Positions 6,317-14,191 of a DNA stretch of 18,205 bases are shown here, piece after piece (the first letter of the stretch is position 1; each line of letters begins with the position of its first letter). This DNA comes from DATIJJ01 sp039936115 (GTDB lineage Bacteria; Pseudomonadota; Gammaproteobacteria; DSM-16500): assembly GCA_039936115.1 (NCBI GenBank), contig JBDTIZ010000169.1:1-18205 (forward strand), given 5' to 3'. The position numbers and the translations under genes were made by a program. A model generated the notes under the pieces. It was not told the origin of the DNA and searched no databases. It saw only the letters and a list, made by a program, of their open reading frames with translations.

Positions 6317-7200
6317 GCACGAACTCCGTGATAATTCCCTTCAATCACTTTGACAAAATTACTAGGACGCACTAGCCATTCCAAGTTAGCCACAAATGGA
6401 GGTTTGTCCGTTCGTCCTGTAGATCTTCCAGTTAAAAATTCAGATTGTTTTACATATTCAAAATAATTTTTCCACCATTCCAAGGTTTGATGTTTTAAAT
6501 TTTCATTCCATCGTTGTCTAAGCAATCCTTGCCGCGTTTTGTTCCATGCCCTGACAGGTGGGCACATGGGTAGAGCTGTGTGATATAGGTTGATAATTTC
6601 TTGGTGTGGACAAGTTGGTTGAGCTTTCACAACTAAATCATCGGCAGTTCTGCTGACAACATCTTCCTGTAGGGAAGATAAGGTTTTCTGATTCTGATCT
6701 GTATCCTGTTCTTGATCCTTATCTGCAGCAGAGTTTTTAGATAGGGTATCGATAGGGTTTCTACGGGTTGATTCCAGGGTATATAAGCGGTCTACAAACT
6801 CGGCGGCGAAATATTTACCGTGGTTTAGTAAACTGTAGATCAATGGTTTCGATATCGTTGATCGGATTGGAACGGCATCAAATAATTTTTGCACGCCTTT
6901 TGCTTGCTTGGGATTTTGAATGGGGTTCCACTTTAAAAAATTACTGATGAGCAACCATCCCGATGATTCATCTCGTGTAATGAAATTCGCATCCGATAAT
7001 TCTTCAAATGCGCTTTTAACTTTCTGCATATCCCAGTTTAAATCTTCCGTAATATAACCAGCGGGCAAGCGGAAGCAGCCTAGCATGTTGCTGTGTGGGC
7101 CGGTGAAGAGGTAGGTTGCTAATAGTTTTCCTTGATCCGATAGTCTTTGTGCATCGGAGTTTTCCCAAAAGCACGTTTGTATTGATCCATATATTCTCAT
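6313..7200 (-). CDS. Phage-type replication initiator (winged-helix, O/DnaD-like)
   Basis: 295 residues. The N-terminal part (about 1-110) has the winged-helix pattern of phage replication proteins: YLFTGPHSNMLGCFRLP, then an AFEELSDANFITRD segment, WLLISNFLKWNP and IQNPKQAKG. A low-complexity linker (about 145-190, rich in D, Q and N) leads to a C-terminal domain with WWKNYFEYVKQSEFLTGR, FVANLEWL and NFVKVIEGNY, common at the end of phage initiators and helicase loaders. It probably binds the origin and recruits the DnaB encoded next. ATG 7200 has GGGAG six bases upstream. The linker-coding DNA carries short repeats that may be the origin itself, as in lambda O. It is transcribed divergently from the repressor gene. 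Confidence 0.8.
   Translation of the reverse strand: MRIYGSIQTCFWENSDAQRLSDQGKLLATYLFTGPHSNMLGCFRLPAGYITEDLNWDMQKVKSAFEELSDANFITRDESSGWLLISNFLKWNPIQNPKQAKGVQKLFDAVPIRSTISKPLIYSLLNHGKYFAAEFVDRLYTLESTRRNPIDTLSKNSAADKDQEQDTDQNQKTLSSLQEDVVSRTADDLVVKAQPTCPHQEIINLYHTALPMCPPVRAWNKTRQGLLRQRWNENLKHQTLEWWKNYFEYVKQSEFLTGRSTGRTDKPPFVANLEWLVRPSNFVKVIEGNYHGVRA
6740..6780. repeat. Iteron-like repeats inside the initiator gene, candidate origin
   Basis: On the plus strand GATAGGGT occurs exactly at 6740-6747 and 6751-6758, followed by two degenerate copies around GGGT at 6765 and 6777, giving a step of 10-12 bp. The step is not a multiple of three and the encoded residues do not repeat, so the repetition is at DNA level. 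In lambda, the origin iterons lie in the middle of the O gene in the same way. The copies are short and only two are exact. Confidence 0.4.
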
Positions 7201-7242
7201 TACTTTCTCCCAGGTTTGATTAGCAATAGTTAGTCATTCGCT

Positions 7243-7297
7243 GTTGCATACTACTTCATACTATTGCGTATACGATACAGGATAGACAATATGCAAC
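7243..7297. promoter_or_regulatory. 55-bp dyad, probable operator of the replication operon
   Basis: GTTGCATA (7243-7250) and TATGCAAC (7290-7297) are perfect inverted copies. Their axis coincides, within half a base, with the central palindrome CGTATACG (7267-7274). The dyad lies 43-100 bp upstream of the initiator gene, where its promoter should be, though no single clear -35/-10 pair was found. ATGCAA recurs at 7430 and 7451 in the opposite promoter. A phage-like shared operator for the XRE repressor is the simplest reading. Confidence 0.45.
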
Positions 7298-7423
7298 AAA
7301 GCATATATATCTGAATTTCAGCTGTCAATAGCTAAACAAAAAAAGTCTAATAAATAATTACTTGATCATAAAATGCCATTAAATTAGGTATATCTTCATA
7401 TTAATCAAACATTAAGCCGGTGC

Positions 7424-7452
7424 TTGACAATGCAAATAGATGTCATTAATAT
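7424..7452 (+). promoter_or_regulatory. Promoter of the repressor/signalling operon
   Basis: TTGACA (7424-7429), 17-bp spacer, TAATAT (7447-7452), placing the start about 30 bases before the XRE gene. ATGCAA occurs right after the -35 (7430-7435) and overlaps the end of the -10 (7451-7456). These copies match the half sites of the dyad at 7243-7297, which suggests autoregulation by the XRE protein. Confidence 0.6.
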
Positions 7453-7489
7453 GCAATTACACATATAAGATAATGAAGCGGACAATTAC

Positions 7490-7951
7490 ATGCAAAATTT
7501 AGCTAGTGTTCTTACTCATTTGATGACTGAGAAAAATATCGGTTCTGCTGAGCTTGCGAGGAAAACAGGCGTTGCCCAACCTGTTATTTATCGTCTAATG
7601 ACAGGTGAGACAGTGAATCCACAAATCCAAACATTGATGCCGTTAACAATTTTTTTTGGTATCAGTGTTGAGCAGTTGGTTGGCGTATTACCTCTGCGTA
7701 ACCAGAATGTATTGAGCGAAGTACTTTTACATAATATTAATACCAAGCTTAGCACTGTTAAAACGATTGCGAGCGTATTAGTGGATCTCATGCCTGGATT
7801 AACTGAAGGTTATCAAAAAGCACTTGCTGCCAATATGATAGATGAAATGGTTCCGGCTGATGTTTTACCATTGTTGACACTGAACAGTACCATTCTGCTC
7901 AAAACAACAAATCAAATCCAAGAATTAATACTCAATAATGACAAACAATAA
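7490..7951 (+). CDS. XRE-family repressor without cleavage domain
   Basis: 153 residues. The N-terminal helix-turn-helix (about 5-65: ASVLTHLMTEKNIGSAELAR, then a KTGVAQPVIYRLMTGE recognition part, ending FFGISVEQLVG) is a typical Cro/CI-type DNA-binding domain. The C-terminal 85 residues are helical and hydrophobic and hold no LexA/CI-type Ser-Lys peptidase motif, so RecA-stimulated self-cleavage is not expected. It lies divergently from the replication operon, the usual place of an element's master repressor, and heads an operon with a response regulator 18 bp downstream. It may therefore be relieved by a protein partner or signal rather than by DNA damage. That part is inference. Confidence 0.8.
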   Translation: MQNLASVLTHLMTEKNIGSAELARKTGVAQPVIYRLMTGETVNPQIQTLMPLTIFFGISVEQLVGVLPLRNQNVLSEVLLHNINTKLSTVKTIASVLVDLMPGLTEGYQKALAANMIDEMVPADVLPLLTLNSTILLKTTNQIQELILNNDKQ

Positions 7952-7969
7952 TGTTATATAGGACTAAAC

Positions 7970-8881
7970 ATGACTACATCCATTCCAATTTGTTTTTACC
8001 CCATGCGAAAAATAGTGTTAGATGATGATGAAGCTTTTTCACAAAGTATTTTATTGAAAATGTATGATAAAAATTTTGTAGCTTACAATTCACCACGTGA
8101 AGCGTTACATTACTTGCTGCATGAATATCGTCCTACGTTTTCAAAAGCAGATTTAATTACTTCAGATTCGACGGTAGAAAATTCCTCTGCTCAGCATACC
8201 TTCCATATTCATCTTGATAAAATTATGCAAATGGTTAAAGCATCTGGTCATCAAGATATAAATGTACTGTTAGTTGATTATCATATGCCTGAAATGTGTG
8301 GGCTGGATTTTTTAAAAGAAATTAGCCATTTGCCGTTTAAAAAAGCATTAGTTACGGGCGAAAAAGATTATAAAATTGGTATCGATGCTTTTAGCTCAGG
8401 TTTAGTGGATGCTTATATTAGAAAGGATGATTCTGATTTCCCTACAAAGGTAAAAAATACAGTTGCCGAACTAGAATGGAGTTATTTTGCTGAAATAAGC
8501 GATATGATTTCTGATGTTCCCGAATTTAGTTATCTTAAAAATAAATATCTTTTATCCATTTTCAAGGATTTTATTGAGGAGAACAAGGTATCAACCTTTT
8601 GCCTGACAGATGTGAAAGGCAGCTTTGTCATGCAAACCCAGCAAGGCAAACAAAAACAGTTGCTGGTGAGAAGTAAGCTGCAATTACAGGAACTCTCAAA
8701 AATTGCTAAAGAAGACGGTGCATCAATTGAAATCATCGAAAGCTTAGAGCAGGGGAAAGTCATTCCATTTTTTAACAACAAAGAATATTGGCATATTCCA
8801 GCAAATGAGTGGGGTGAGTACATGCATCCTGCAAATACGCTTTTAGAAGATCCAAATCTAGCTTGGGTAGTTATAAGTTAA
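7970..8881 (+). CDS. Response regulator with split receiver and unknown output domain
   Basis: 303 residues. Receiver hallmarks are present: acidic DDDE (18-21) after the first strand, phosphoacceptor Asp103 in LLVDYHMPEMCG, Thr129 in ALVTGEKD and Lys152 in YIRKDD. About 45 extra residues (roughly 50-95) sit between the first helix region and the Asp103 strand, making the receiver unusually long. The C-terminal 130 residues contain no recognised DNA-binding or enzymatic domain, only motifs such as LTDVKGSFVM and IPFFNNKEYW. ATG 7970 has AGGA six to seven bases upstream; ATG 8003 would start the receiver more conventionally but has no ribosome site. The likely partner is the hybrid kinase at 11223-13103. 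Confidence 0.8.
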   Translation: MTTSIPICFYPMRKIVLDDDEAFSQSILLKMYDKNFVAYNSPREALHYLLHEYRPTFSKADLITSDSTVENSSAQHTFHIHLDKIMQMVKASGHQDINVLLVDYHMPEMCGLDFLKEISHLPFKKALVTGEKDYKIGIDAFSSGLVDAYIRKDDSDFPTKVKNTVAELEWSYFAEISDMISDVPEFSYLKNKYLLSIFKDFIEENKVSTFCLTDVKGSFVMQTQQGKQKQLLVRSKLQLQELSKIAKEDGASIEIIESLEQGKVIPFFNNKEYWHIPANEWGEYMHPANTLLEDPNLAWVVIS

Positions 8882-8909
8882 AAAAATATTGATACAGTTC
8901 GGGGTTATA

Positions 8910-10190
8910 ATGAAATCGTACGACATTGTTGGTATTGGCGCTGGGCCTGCAAATTTAAGCCTGGCGGCATTATCAACAAAAATAAAAGATATAAGCGCAG
9001 TTTTTATTGAAAAACGACAAGAATTTGTTTGGCATGCTGGTATGTTATTGCCGGATGCCAAGCTACAAGTCCCATTTTTGAATGATTTGGTGACGCTGGC
9101 AGATCCAACAAGTCCTTTCTCGTTTTTGAATTTTCTTTCGGCTAATAAGCGTCTTTATCAGTTTATAGCTGCAAATTACAATCCATTATCGAGGGCAGAG
9201 TTCAATCAATATTTTCAATGGATATTTAATCAGCTTGAAAATATAAATAAGGGTGAGGAAGTCTTGGATGTCTGTTTTGATGGTAGCCTGATTACAGTTA
9301 CCACCGAAAAAGAAAAATACCAAGCGAGGAATCTGGTTCTTGGTACAGGACAAGCGCCATATATACCTGAAATGTTTAAAAAGCATCTTGGAAAAAATGT
9401 CTATCATAATTCACAATTCATGCATCGCGTTGATGATCTCAAGAAAAACAGAATAGCAATTATTGGCGGTGGTCAGAGTGGTGCTGAAATTTTTGAAAGC
9501 TTAATCTCGGATGCAGAAAACTTACCGAGTGATATTTTTTGGATTTCTAAAAGAACCAATTTTTTACCTTTGGACGATACCGCATTTACTAATGAAATTT
9601 TTGCGCCTAAATTTATAAAATATTTTCATGGCGTTGCTGAAGATAAAAAGAAATATTTCATTGGCGAGCAAAAGCTTGCAAATCAAGGGATATCAGAATG
9701 TACAGCTAGAGATGTTTACCAAAAGCTTTACGAATTAAAATTTGTTAAACAACGAGAAGAAAACTTTTACTTGCTGCCGTCACACGAGTTGGTGTCAATA
9801 ACTAAAGTAGGCGAAGAGTATACTCTCACAATTAAAGACTTAATCTCAGGTCATACAAGAGATACGGTTGTCGACAAAATTATTTTATGCACGGGCTATG
9901 CCTGTGAAATTCCGTCGGCATTATCTAATATACAACCTATGCTGAAATACCACAGCAATGGTTTAATGATAGGCAAAGATTATCAGCTTATCTGGGAAGG
10001 AATGGATGCCTGCTCAATCTACATTCAAAATGGTGCTCAGCATACACATGGAGTATCAGATTCTTCGCTTTCTGTTGCAGCATATCGAAGTGCTACAATT
10101 TTAAATCACATTACCGGCCGCGCCGTTTATCCAACCATTGAAGATTCATCTCTAGTAAATTGGGGATGGGGATCACATTTTAAGAGTTGA
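8910..10190 (+). CDS. FAD-dependent amine N-hydroxylase (IucD/SidA/PvdA family)
   Basis: 426 residues. It has the FAD-binding GIGAGPANLS (8-17), the family block WHAGMLLPDAKLQVPFLNDL with TLADPTSPFSFLNFL (41-76), the NADPH-binding IGGGQSGAEI, and a late LCTGY. The family hydroxylates the terminal amine of lysine, ornithine or diamines using NADPH and oxygen, usually for siderophores. In family members as I recall them, the position of Asn58 is a lysine that contacts the amino-acid substrate, and Ala64 is often arginine. The changes suggest a different substrate, perhaps one without a carboxylate. No siderophore synthetase is nearby. ATG 8910 follows GGGG at five bases and suits the FAD motif; the longer frame starts with TTG. 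Confidence 0.85.
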   Translation: MKSYDIVGIGAGPANLSLAALSTKIKDISAVFIEKRQEFVWHAGMLLPDAKLQVPFLNDLVTLADPTSPFSFLNFLSANKRLYQFIAANYNPLSRAEFNQYFQWIFNQLENINKGEEVLDVCFDGSLITVTTEKEKYQARNLVLGTGQAPYIPEMFKKHLGKNVYHNSQFMHRVDDLKKNRIAIIGGGQSGAEIFESLISDAENLPSDIFWISKRTNFLPLDDTAFTNEIFAPKFIKYFHGVAEDKKKYFIGEQKLANQGISECTARDVYQKLYELKFVKQREENFYLLPSHELVSITKVGEEYTLTIKDLISGHTRDTVVDKIILCTGYACEIPSALSNIQPMLKYHSNGLMIGKDYQLIWEGMDACSIYIQNGAQHTHGVSDSSLSVAAYRSATILNHITGRAVYPTIEDSSLVNWGWGSHFKS

Positions 10191-10198
10191 TTTTTTTG

Positions 10199-11080
10199 AT
10201 GATACATAAATATTCTGTTAGAACTGATTTATTATTTTTATTATTCGCTATGCTGTGGGGTGCATCTTATCCAATCACGCAGAATGCGATCAGCACTATT
10301 AATCCCTATTTATTTGTATTTCTGCGTTTTGGTGTTGCAGCTTTAATTATGCTGCCATTTATAATGAAAGAATTCAAAACCTGCGTTATGCCGTGGATTA
10401 AAATTGGTATAGTGCTGGGCTTATTAAACACAGCCATCTATACATTTGAAACGCTCAGTTTAAAATATACTACTGTGTCTAGAAGCGCATTTATTATGGG
10501 CGCTAATGTCATCTTGGTGCCGTTTCTCACGCATGTCTTGCGCATATCACGAATAACAGCGTTAGAAATATTATCGGCAGCATTTTTTCTAGTTGGATTA
10601 TATATTTTAACGGGATCACACTTTGAGAATATTAATCATGGCGATGTGTTGGCGCTATTTGGGGCATTTGCCATAGCGATATCAATTACTTATTTACAGC
10701 ATATTTCGAGCAACCATTTCAATCCTATCCTGTTGACATTTTTCCAACTTACATTTACTTGCCCAATCCCCATTTTACTTTATTTAGCTGGAACTACAAC
10801 TCCAGTTGTATTTTCTGCAAGTACTATTTTTGCAATTTGTTTTTGTGGAATTTTTGCAACAACACTTCCGCTTTTAGGGCAAATAAAATTGCAGCAATAC
10901 ACTACTGCTGCGCAAACAGCTTCAATTTTTGCGCTAGAACCCATTTTTGCAATTTTAATGGCATATGTCTTTTATAAAGATGAAATTACCCTCGAAATAG
11001 TTTTTGGCGGTTCTATAATGCTTTTAAGTACCCTGACTCCTGTGTTAATAAAATTTTTAAAAGAAAAAAAGCAGCTGTGA
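10199..11080 (+). CDS. EamA-type (DMT) transporter, probable exporter
   Basis: 293 residues with about ten membrane segments in two EamA repeats. The first begins LLFLLFAMLWGASYPITQ and contains FLRFGVAALIMLPF; the second begins near HGDVLALFGAFAIAISITY and ends with EPIFAILMAYVFYKDEIT. The WGASYP and EPIFA motifs are typical. DMT proteins mostly export small metabolites such as amino acids. It follows the hydroxylase by 8 bases, so it probably exports that enzyme's product. ATG 10199 is chosen over a TTG at 10187 that overlaps the hydroxylase stop; the ribosome site is weak (GAG), consistent with coupling. Confidence 0.85.
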   Translation: MIHKYSVRTDLLFLLFAMLWGASYPITQNAISTINPYLFVFLRFGVAALIMLPFIMKEFKTCVMPWIKIGIVLGLLNTAIYTFETLSLKYTTVSRSAFIMGANVILVPFLTHVLRISRITALEILSAAFFLVGLYILTGSHFENINHGDVLALFGAFAIAISITYLQHISSNHFNPILLTFFQLTFTCPIPILLYLAGTTTPVVFSASTIFAICFCGIFATTLPLLGQIKLQQYTTAAQTASIFALEPIFAILMAYVFYKDEITLEIVFGGSIMLLSTLTPVLIKFLKEKKQL

Positions 11081-11222
11081 CGCCAGGAAGTTTTAATATA
11101 TTTAATTATATAGCGACAATATTTATAATGAAAACCTTCAATACGTTCGATTAAATAAGCTTGTATAAACGATCAAATACCGACTATAGATAAAAAGATA
11201 AAAGCTATACAGCTAAGATTGC

Positions 11223-13103
11223 TTATTCAAAAATAAAATCTTTGCCAATAATCCCTTTAATCCAATACATCGGTTCGAAAGATGATTTTTTATATCCGGT
11301 CGTTAAATAAATATTTATAAAACCATGCTCATAAAGACTTTTTGCATATTGCTCACCCTTGATAGCACCACCCAAATTGGAATCAATGTAAATAGGTATA
11401 GCTCGATTAAAGTTTTTAATGTCACGTTCAACATCATCGAGATTATTAAAAACAACAATTTTTTTCTTTTTGTGCGCAGCAGCAAATTTCCATGCTTCTA
11501 TAACGCTAATATTATCATCTATTAAAATTAAATCAGGATGGTTATGATGATTAATATACTGCAATTCCGGAATATAAATAGAAACGGTTGTGCCTAAACC
11601 AGGTTGCGAAGCAATATCAAGCTGGCCTCCCCATGATTGAATATATTTGTATGATGATGCAAGGCCGATACCAAAGCCTCCTCGCTTCGATGAAAAAGAT
11701 TCTCCATTTAATATTTTGGAAATCAATGTTGGTGGCATCCCTATTCCAGAATCGGTGACACGAATTACTGATGATTCAGACTCTAGAGACAGATGTACTG
11801 TAACATCGCCAGAACCATTAATTGCTTCAACGGCATTGTTGATAATATTTGAAATGACTCTTTTAAAATTTACGGCAGATACATTGGCGGAAATATTTTT
11901 AGCATTTTCTTCAATATAATAATTTATATTGATTGGTGATTGATGATACTGTGTTCTTTTTTCTGCGATAATAGAATCCAGTAACACTGATACTAAATTC
12001 AATTTTCTCATATTGATTTCGCTATTTAGTATTGGATTGTTTGTCACCTCGCCACTATAAAGTGCTAATAAGTTATCCGCAATATCACTAAGTTGCTGGT
12101 GGGCATTATCCATTAAAATACGTTCTTGCTTAGAAGTATCCATCGCTTGTTTTACAATAATATTGATTACAGCTAAAGGAGAAAGCATGTCATGAGCAAC
12201 GTGTGCTGCTATTTGACCTATTAAAACTAAATTTTCATTTTCTTTTGCCAGTTTTAATTTTATTTCTCTTTCTTGTATTTGATCAACTAAATAAGCCAGC
12301 TCATCAATTTCATCATTTTTAGTCAGTTCTCCGCCACTTTTAAGTTTGCTCGTAATTTGTTTTAATGGATCACTGATATATTTATCCAATATATAATTCG
12401 TTCGCCTCCAAGTCCAGCTTGCCAAAACAACCATAAATAGTAAAAAAATAGAATTTACTGTAAGGATGTTAAAGTTTTGGAATTTTTTAATTTCAAAAAA
12501 TAGCGGAACACTGCTAGCATTTGCAACCTTGAAGCTTCCAAAGGTTTTTTTGGATAAAAAATCAATTGGGGTGCATTTGTTGCAAGGAGTTAAATTGTCA
12601 TTAATTTTTTGCAAACTTTTTATGATTTCGTTTTTGTCCAAATATAAAATTAAATGATGAGAGCAATCACCAAGCTTACTATCAAGACCTCTATCAAAAT
12701 AACAAAGAGGTAAATCAACAAAATAAGCTGAAATAACACCATTAGAAAATATTATGTTTCCCTTTTCAGATTCAATTTTCATTCCACTGATTTCTTTTAG
12801 TTTTATGGATCGAATGTCAAAAATGAAGTCATTTTTAAGTGATTGTTGGCTTACTGATCCTGAGCGCAAATAGTCTACAAAAGTGCTCGAACTTGCAATA
12901 ATACTTATTTTTTCTGAAAGGTGTGATTTTAATAAGTCGAAATTAGAGACGATTTCATAGTTATTCTGTTGATGGACGGCTTTCGTGTTGTTGTAATAGA
13001 TAACATTTAAAATTAGCAGTGACAACGCTAATAATGATACTAGGGAAAGTAAAATATTATTTTTAATAGAACGATTTAAGGCGTTTAGTGAGTTAATCAG
13101 CAT
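11223..13103 (-). CDS. Hybrid sensor histidine kinase with C-terminal receiver
   Basis: 626 residues. Membrane segment one is at 16-37 and two at about 213-233, enclosing a periplasmic sensor domain of about 175 residues with Cys134, Cys147 and a CNKC motif (174-177). A HAMP-like linker (235-285) leads to the dimerisation helix with His304 (HVAHDMLSPLA). The ATPase domain follows: N box SNIINNAVEA, DSGIGMPP (451-458), GGFGIGLA (475-482) and a closing GTTVSIYIP. A receiver fills 522-626, with Asp529/Asp530, Asp574 in IYIDSNLGG, Thr601/602 and Lys621. Phosphate probably passes His304 to Asp574, or to the regulator at 7970-8881. The gene starts 2 bases after the PotD-like stop with no clear ribosome site, so translation is probably coupled and the kinase likely reads that binding protein. 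Confidence 0.9.
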   Translation of the reverse strand: MLINSLNALNRSIKNNILLSLVSLLALSLLILNVIYYNNTKAVHQQNNYEIVSNFDLLKSHLSEKISIIASSSTFVDYLRSGSVSQQSLKNDFIFDIRSIKLKEISGMKIESEKGNIIFSNGVISAYFVDLPLCYFDRGLDSKLGDCSHHLILYLDKNEIIKSLQKINDNLTPCNKCTPIDFLSKKTFGSFKVANASSVPLFFEIKKFQNFNILTVNSIFLLFMVVLASWTWRRTNYILDKYISDPLKQITSKLKSGGELTKNDEIDELAYLVDQIQEREIKLKLAKENENLVLIGQIAAHVAHDMLSPLAVINIIVKQAMDTSKQERILMDNAHQQLSDIADNLLALYSGEVTNNPILNSEINMRKLNLVSVLLDSIIAEKRTQYHQSPININYYIEENAKNISANVSAVNFKRVISNIINNAVEAINGSGDVTVHLSLESESSVIRVTDSGIGMPPTLISKILNGESFSSKRGGFGIGLASSYKYIQSWGGQLDIASQPGLGTTVSIYIPELQYINHHNHPDLILIDDNISVIEAWKFAAAHKKKKIVVFNNLDDVERDIKNFNRAIPIYIDSNLGGAIKGEQYAKSLYEHGFINIYLTTGYKKSSFEPMYWIKGIIGKDFIFE

Positions 13104-13105
13104 AA

Positions 13106-14191
13106 TTAATTACTATGCATGTTTAATTGAATTTCATTCCAGGCATTCGTCATTTTTTCAAAGTCGGACGAGGAGAGCGGTGCTTCTAGCCATTGAATAT
13201 GAGGCAATTGCTTAAATACTTCTTGATAAATAGATCTATAAATAGGTAGATCAACTGCCTGATAGTCACCATAAGGAGAGAAGTAGTATGTGTAATTTTC
13301 GACAATATCCAATACCTTTTTGCTCATTAACACTTTAGCGACGCAAATTGTTTGAGGATCATCATTCATGGCAGCCATTAGATCACTGGAAATATATGAA
13401 AGCTTAGGATGGATGAGAAATTTAAATGACTTGTTTGCTTGTTTCATATAGACAATAGCATCACCTGACCATCCAAAAGCGAATGCAAAATTTTTCTGGT
13501 CATAGATTTGATTATAATTGTTGGCCATGTAGACCGTTGTGTTTTGAATAAGCCGTTTAAAATTATCTGAGTTGAGCGGCACTGTTTCATTATAATTTTT
13601 AAACTCGGTATTATTTTTAGAGCCATATGTTTTGTCAATCAAATTCCATATTTCTAATGGATCATCAATCATCACAACTATATTTTTATTCGCTTTTCTG
13701 AAAATATCTTCGACGCTATCCTGCTCGGATAGACTGATCACATTGGGGTTCCATAAGAAACCGGAAAGTGAATGCATAAAGTAAATAACGTTATGCGGAA
13801 AGTTTCTCTGCTGATACTGTTTTTTAATTATAGGATTAAAATTTTCAGCAAATGCGGCCAAGTTAACTTTATTTTTTGGAATTTGATTTTTAATTAAATC
13901 ATACATGGTATGTGAGAAAATAATGATGTCGTAATGGGTTTTATTTGTATTTACTCTTCGCAAAAATTCGTTATTAGTATAGTAAGTATCATGTGATAAA
14001 TTAACATTACATTTATTTTTTACTTCTTGTGCGACAGCTGGGGAGTCTAAATAACCCCACCAGCTAAGAGCATTGACTGATCCATCATTCGCCGCGTAAC
14101 TGTTTGCAGCAACAACGGCCATCAATGAAACGACTGACGCTAAAATATATTTAATATTGTTTTGAAAATTAGAATTTCTTTTTAAACACAT
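13106..14191 (-). CDS. PotD-like periplasmic polyamine-binding protein
   Basis: About 361 residues. A signal peptide (KYILASVVSLMAVVAANSYA, cleaved before AND) is followed by a type II solute-binding protein. ALSWWGYLDSPAVAQEV matches the NWSGYI start of PotD/PotF, TYYTNNEFLRRV the YESNEELL segment, and YDIIIFSHTMYDLI the YDVVVPS segment. FLWNPNVI and FAFGWSGDAIVYM also fit. No ABC permease or ATPase genes are near, so transport is unlikely. The next gene is a sensor kinase, as with NspS/MbaA in Vibrio cholerae, where a PotD homologue is a polyamine sensor. ATG 14191 lies within the end of the methyltransferase gene (23-base overlap) and starts just before the signal peptide; the longer frame from 14245 would spoil it. 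Confidence 0.8.
   Translation of the reverse strand: MCLKRNSNFQNNIKYILASVVSLMAVVAANSYAANDGSVNALSWWGYLDSPAVAQEVKNKCNVNLSHDTYYTNNEFLRRVNTNKTHYDIIIFSHTMYDLIKNQIPKNKVNLAAFAENFNPIIKKQYQQRNFPHNVIYFMHSLSGFLWNPNVISLSEQDSVEDIFRKANKNIVVMIDDPLEIWNLIDKTYGSKNNTEFKNYNETVPLNSDNFKRLIQNTTVYMANNYNQIYDQKNFAFAFGWSGDAIVYMKQANKSFKFLIHPKLSYISSDLMAAMNDDPQTICVAKVLMSKKVLDIVENYTYYFSPYGDYQAVDLPIYRSIYQEVFKQLPHIQWLEAPLSSSDFEKMTNAWNEIQLNMHSN

Noticed and set aside
8530..8823. 97-codon minus-strand frame inside the response regulator gene
   Set aside because: Opposite-strand shadow of a well-supported gene; no promoter or ribosome site.
11081..11222. Possible terminator between the convergent EamA and kinase genes
   Set aside because: Only a bulged AGCTTGTATA/TATACAGCT pairing about 40 bases apart with no U tract; too weak to call.
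11647..11919. 90-codon plus-strand frame inside the kinase gene
   Set aside because: Antisense to conserved ATPase motifs of the kinase; composition follows the minus-strand codons.
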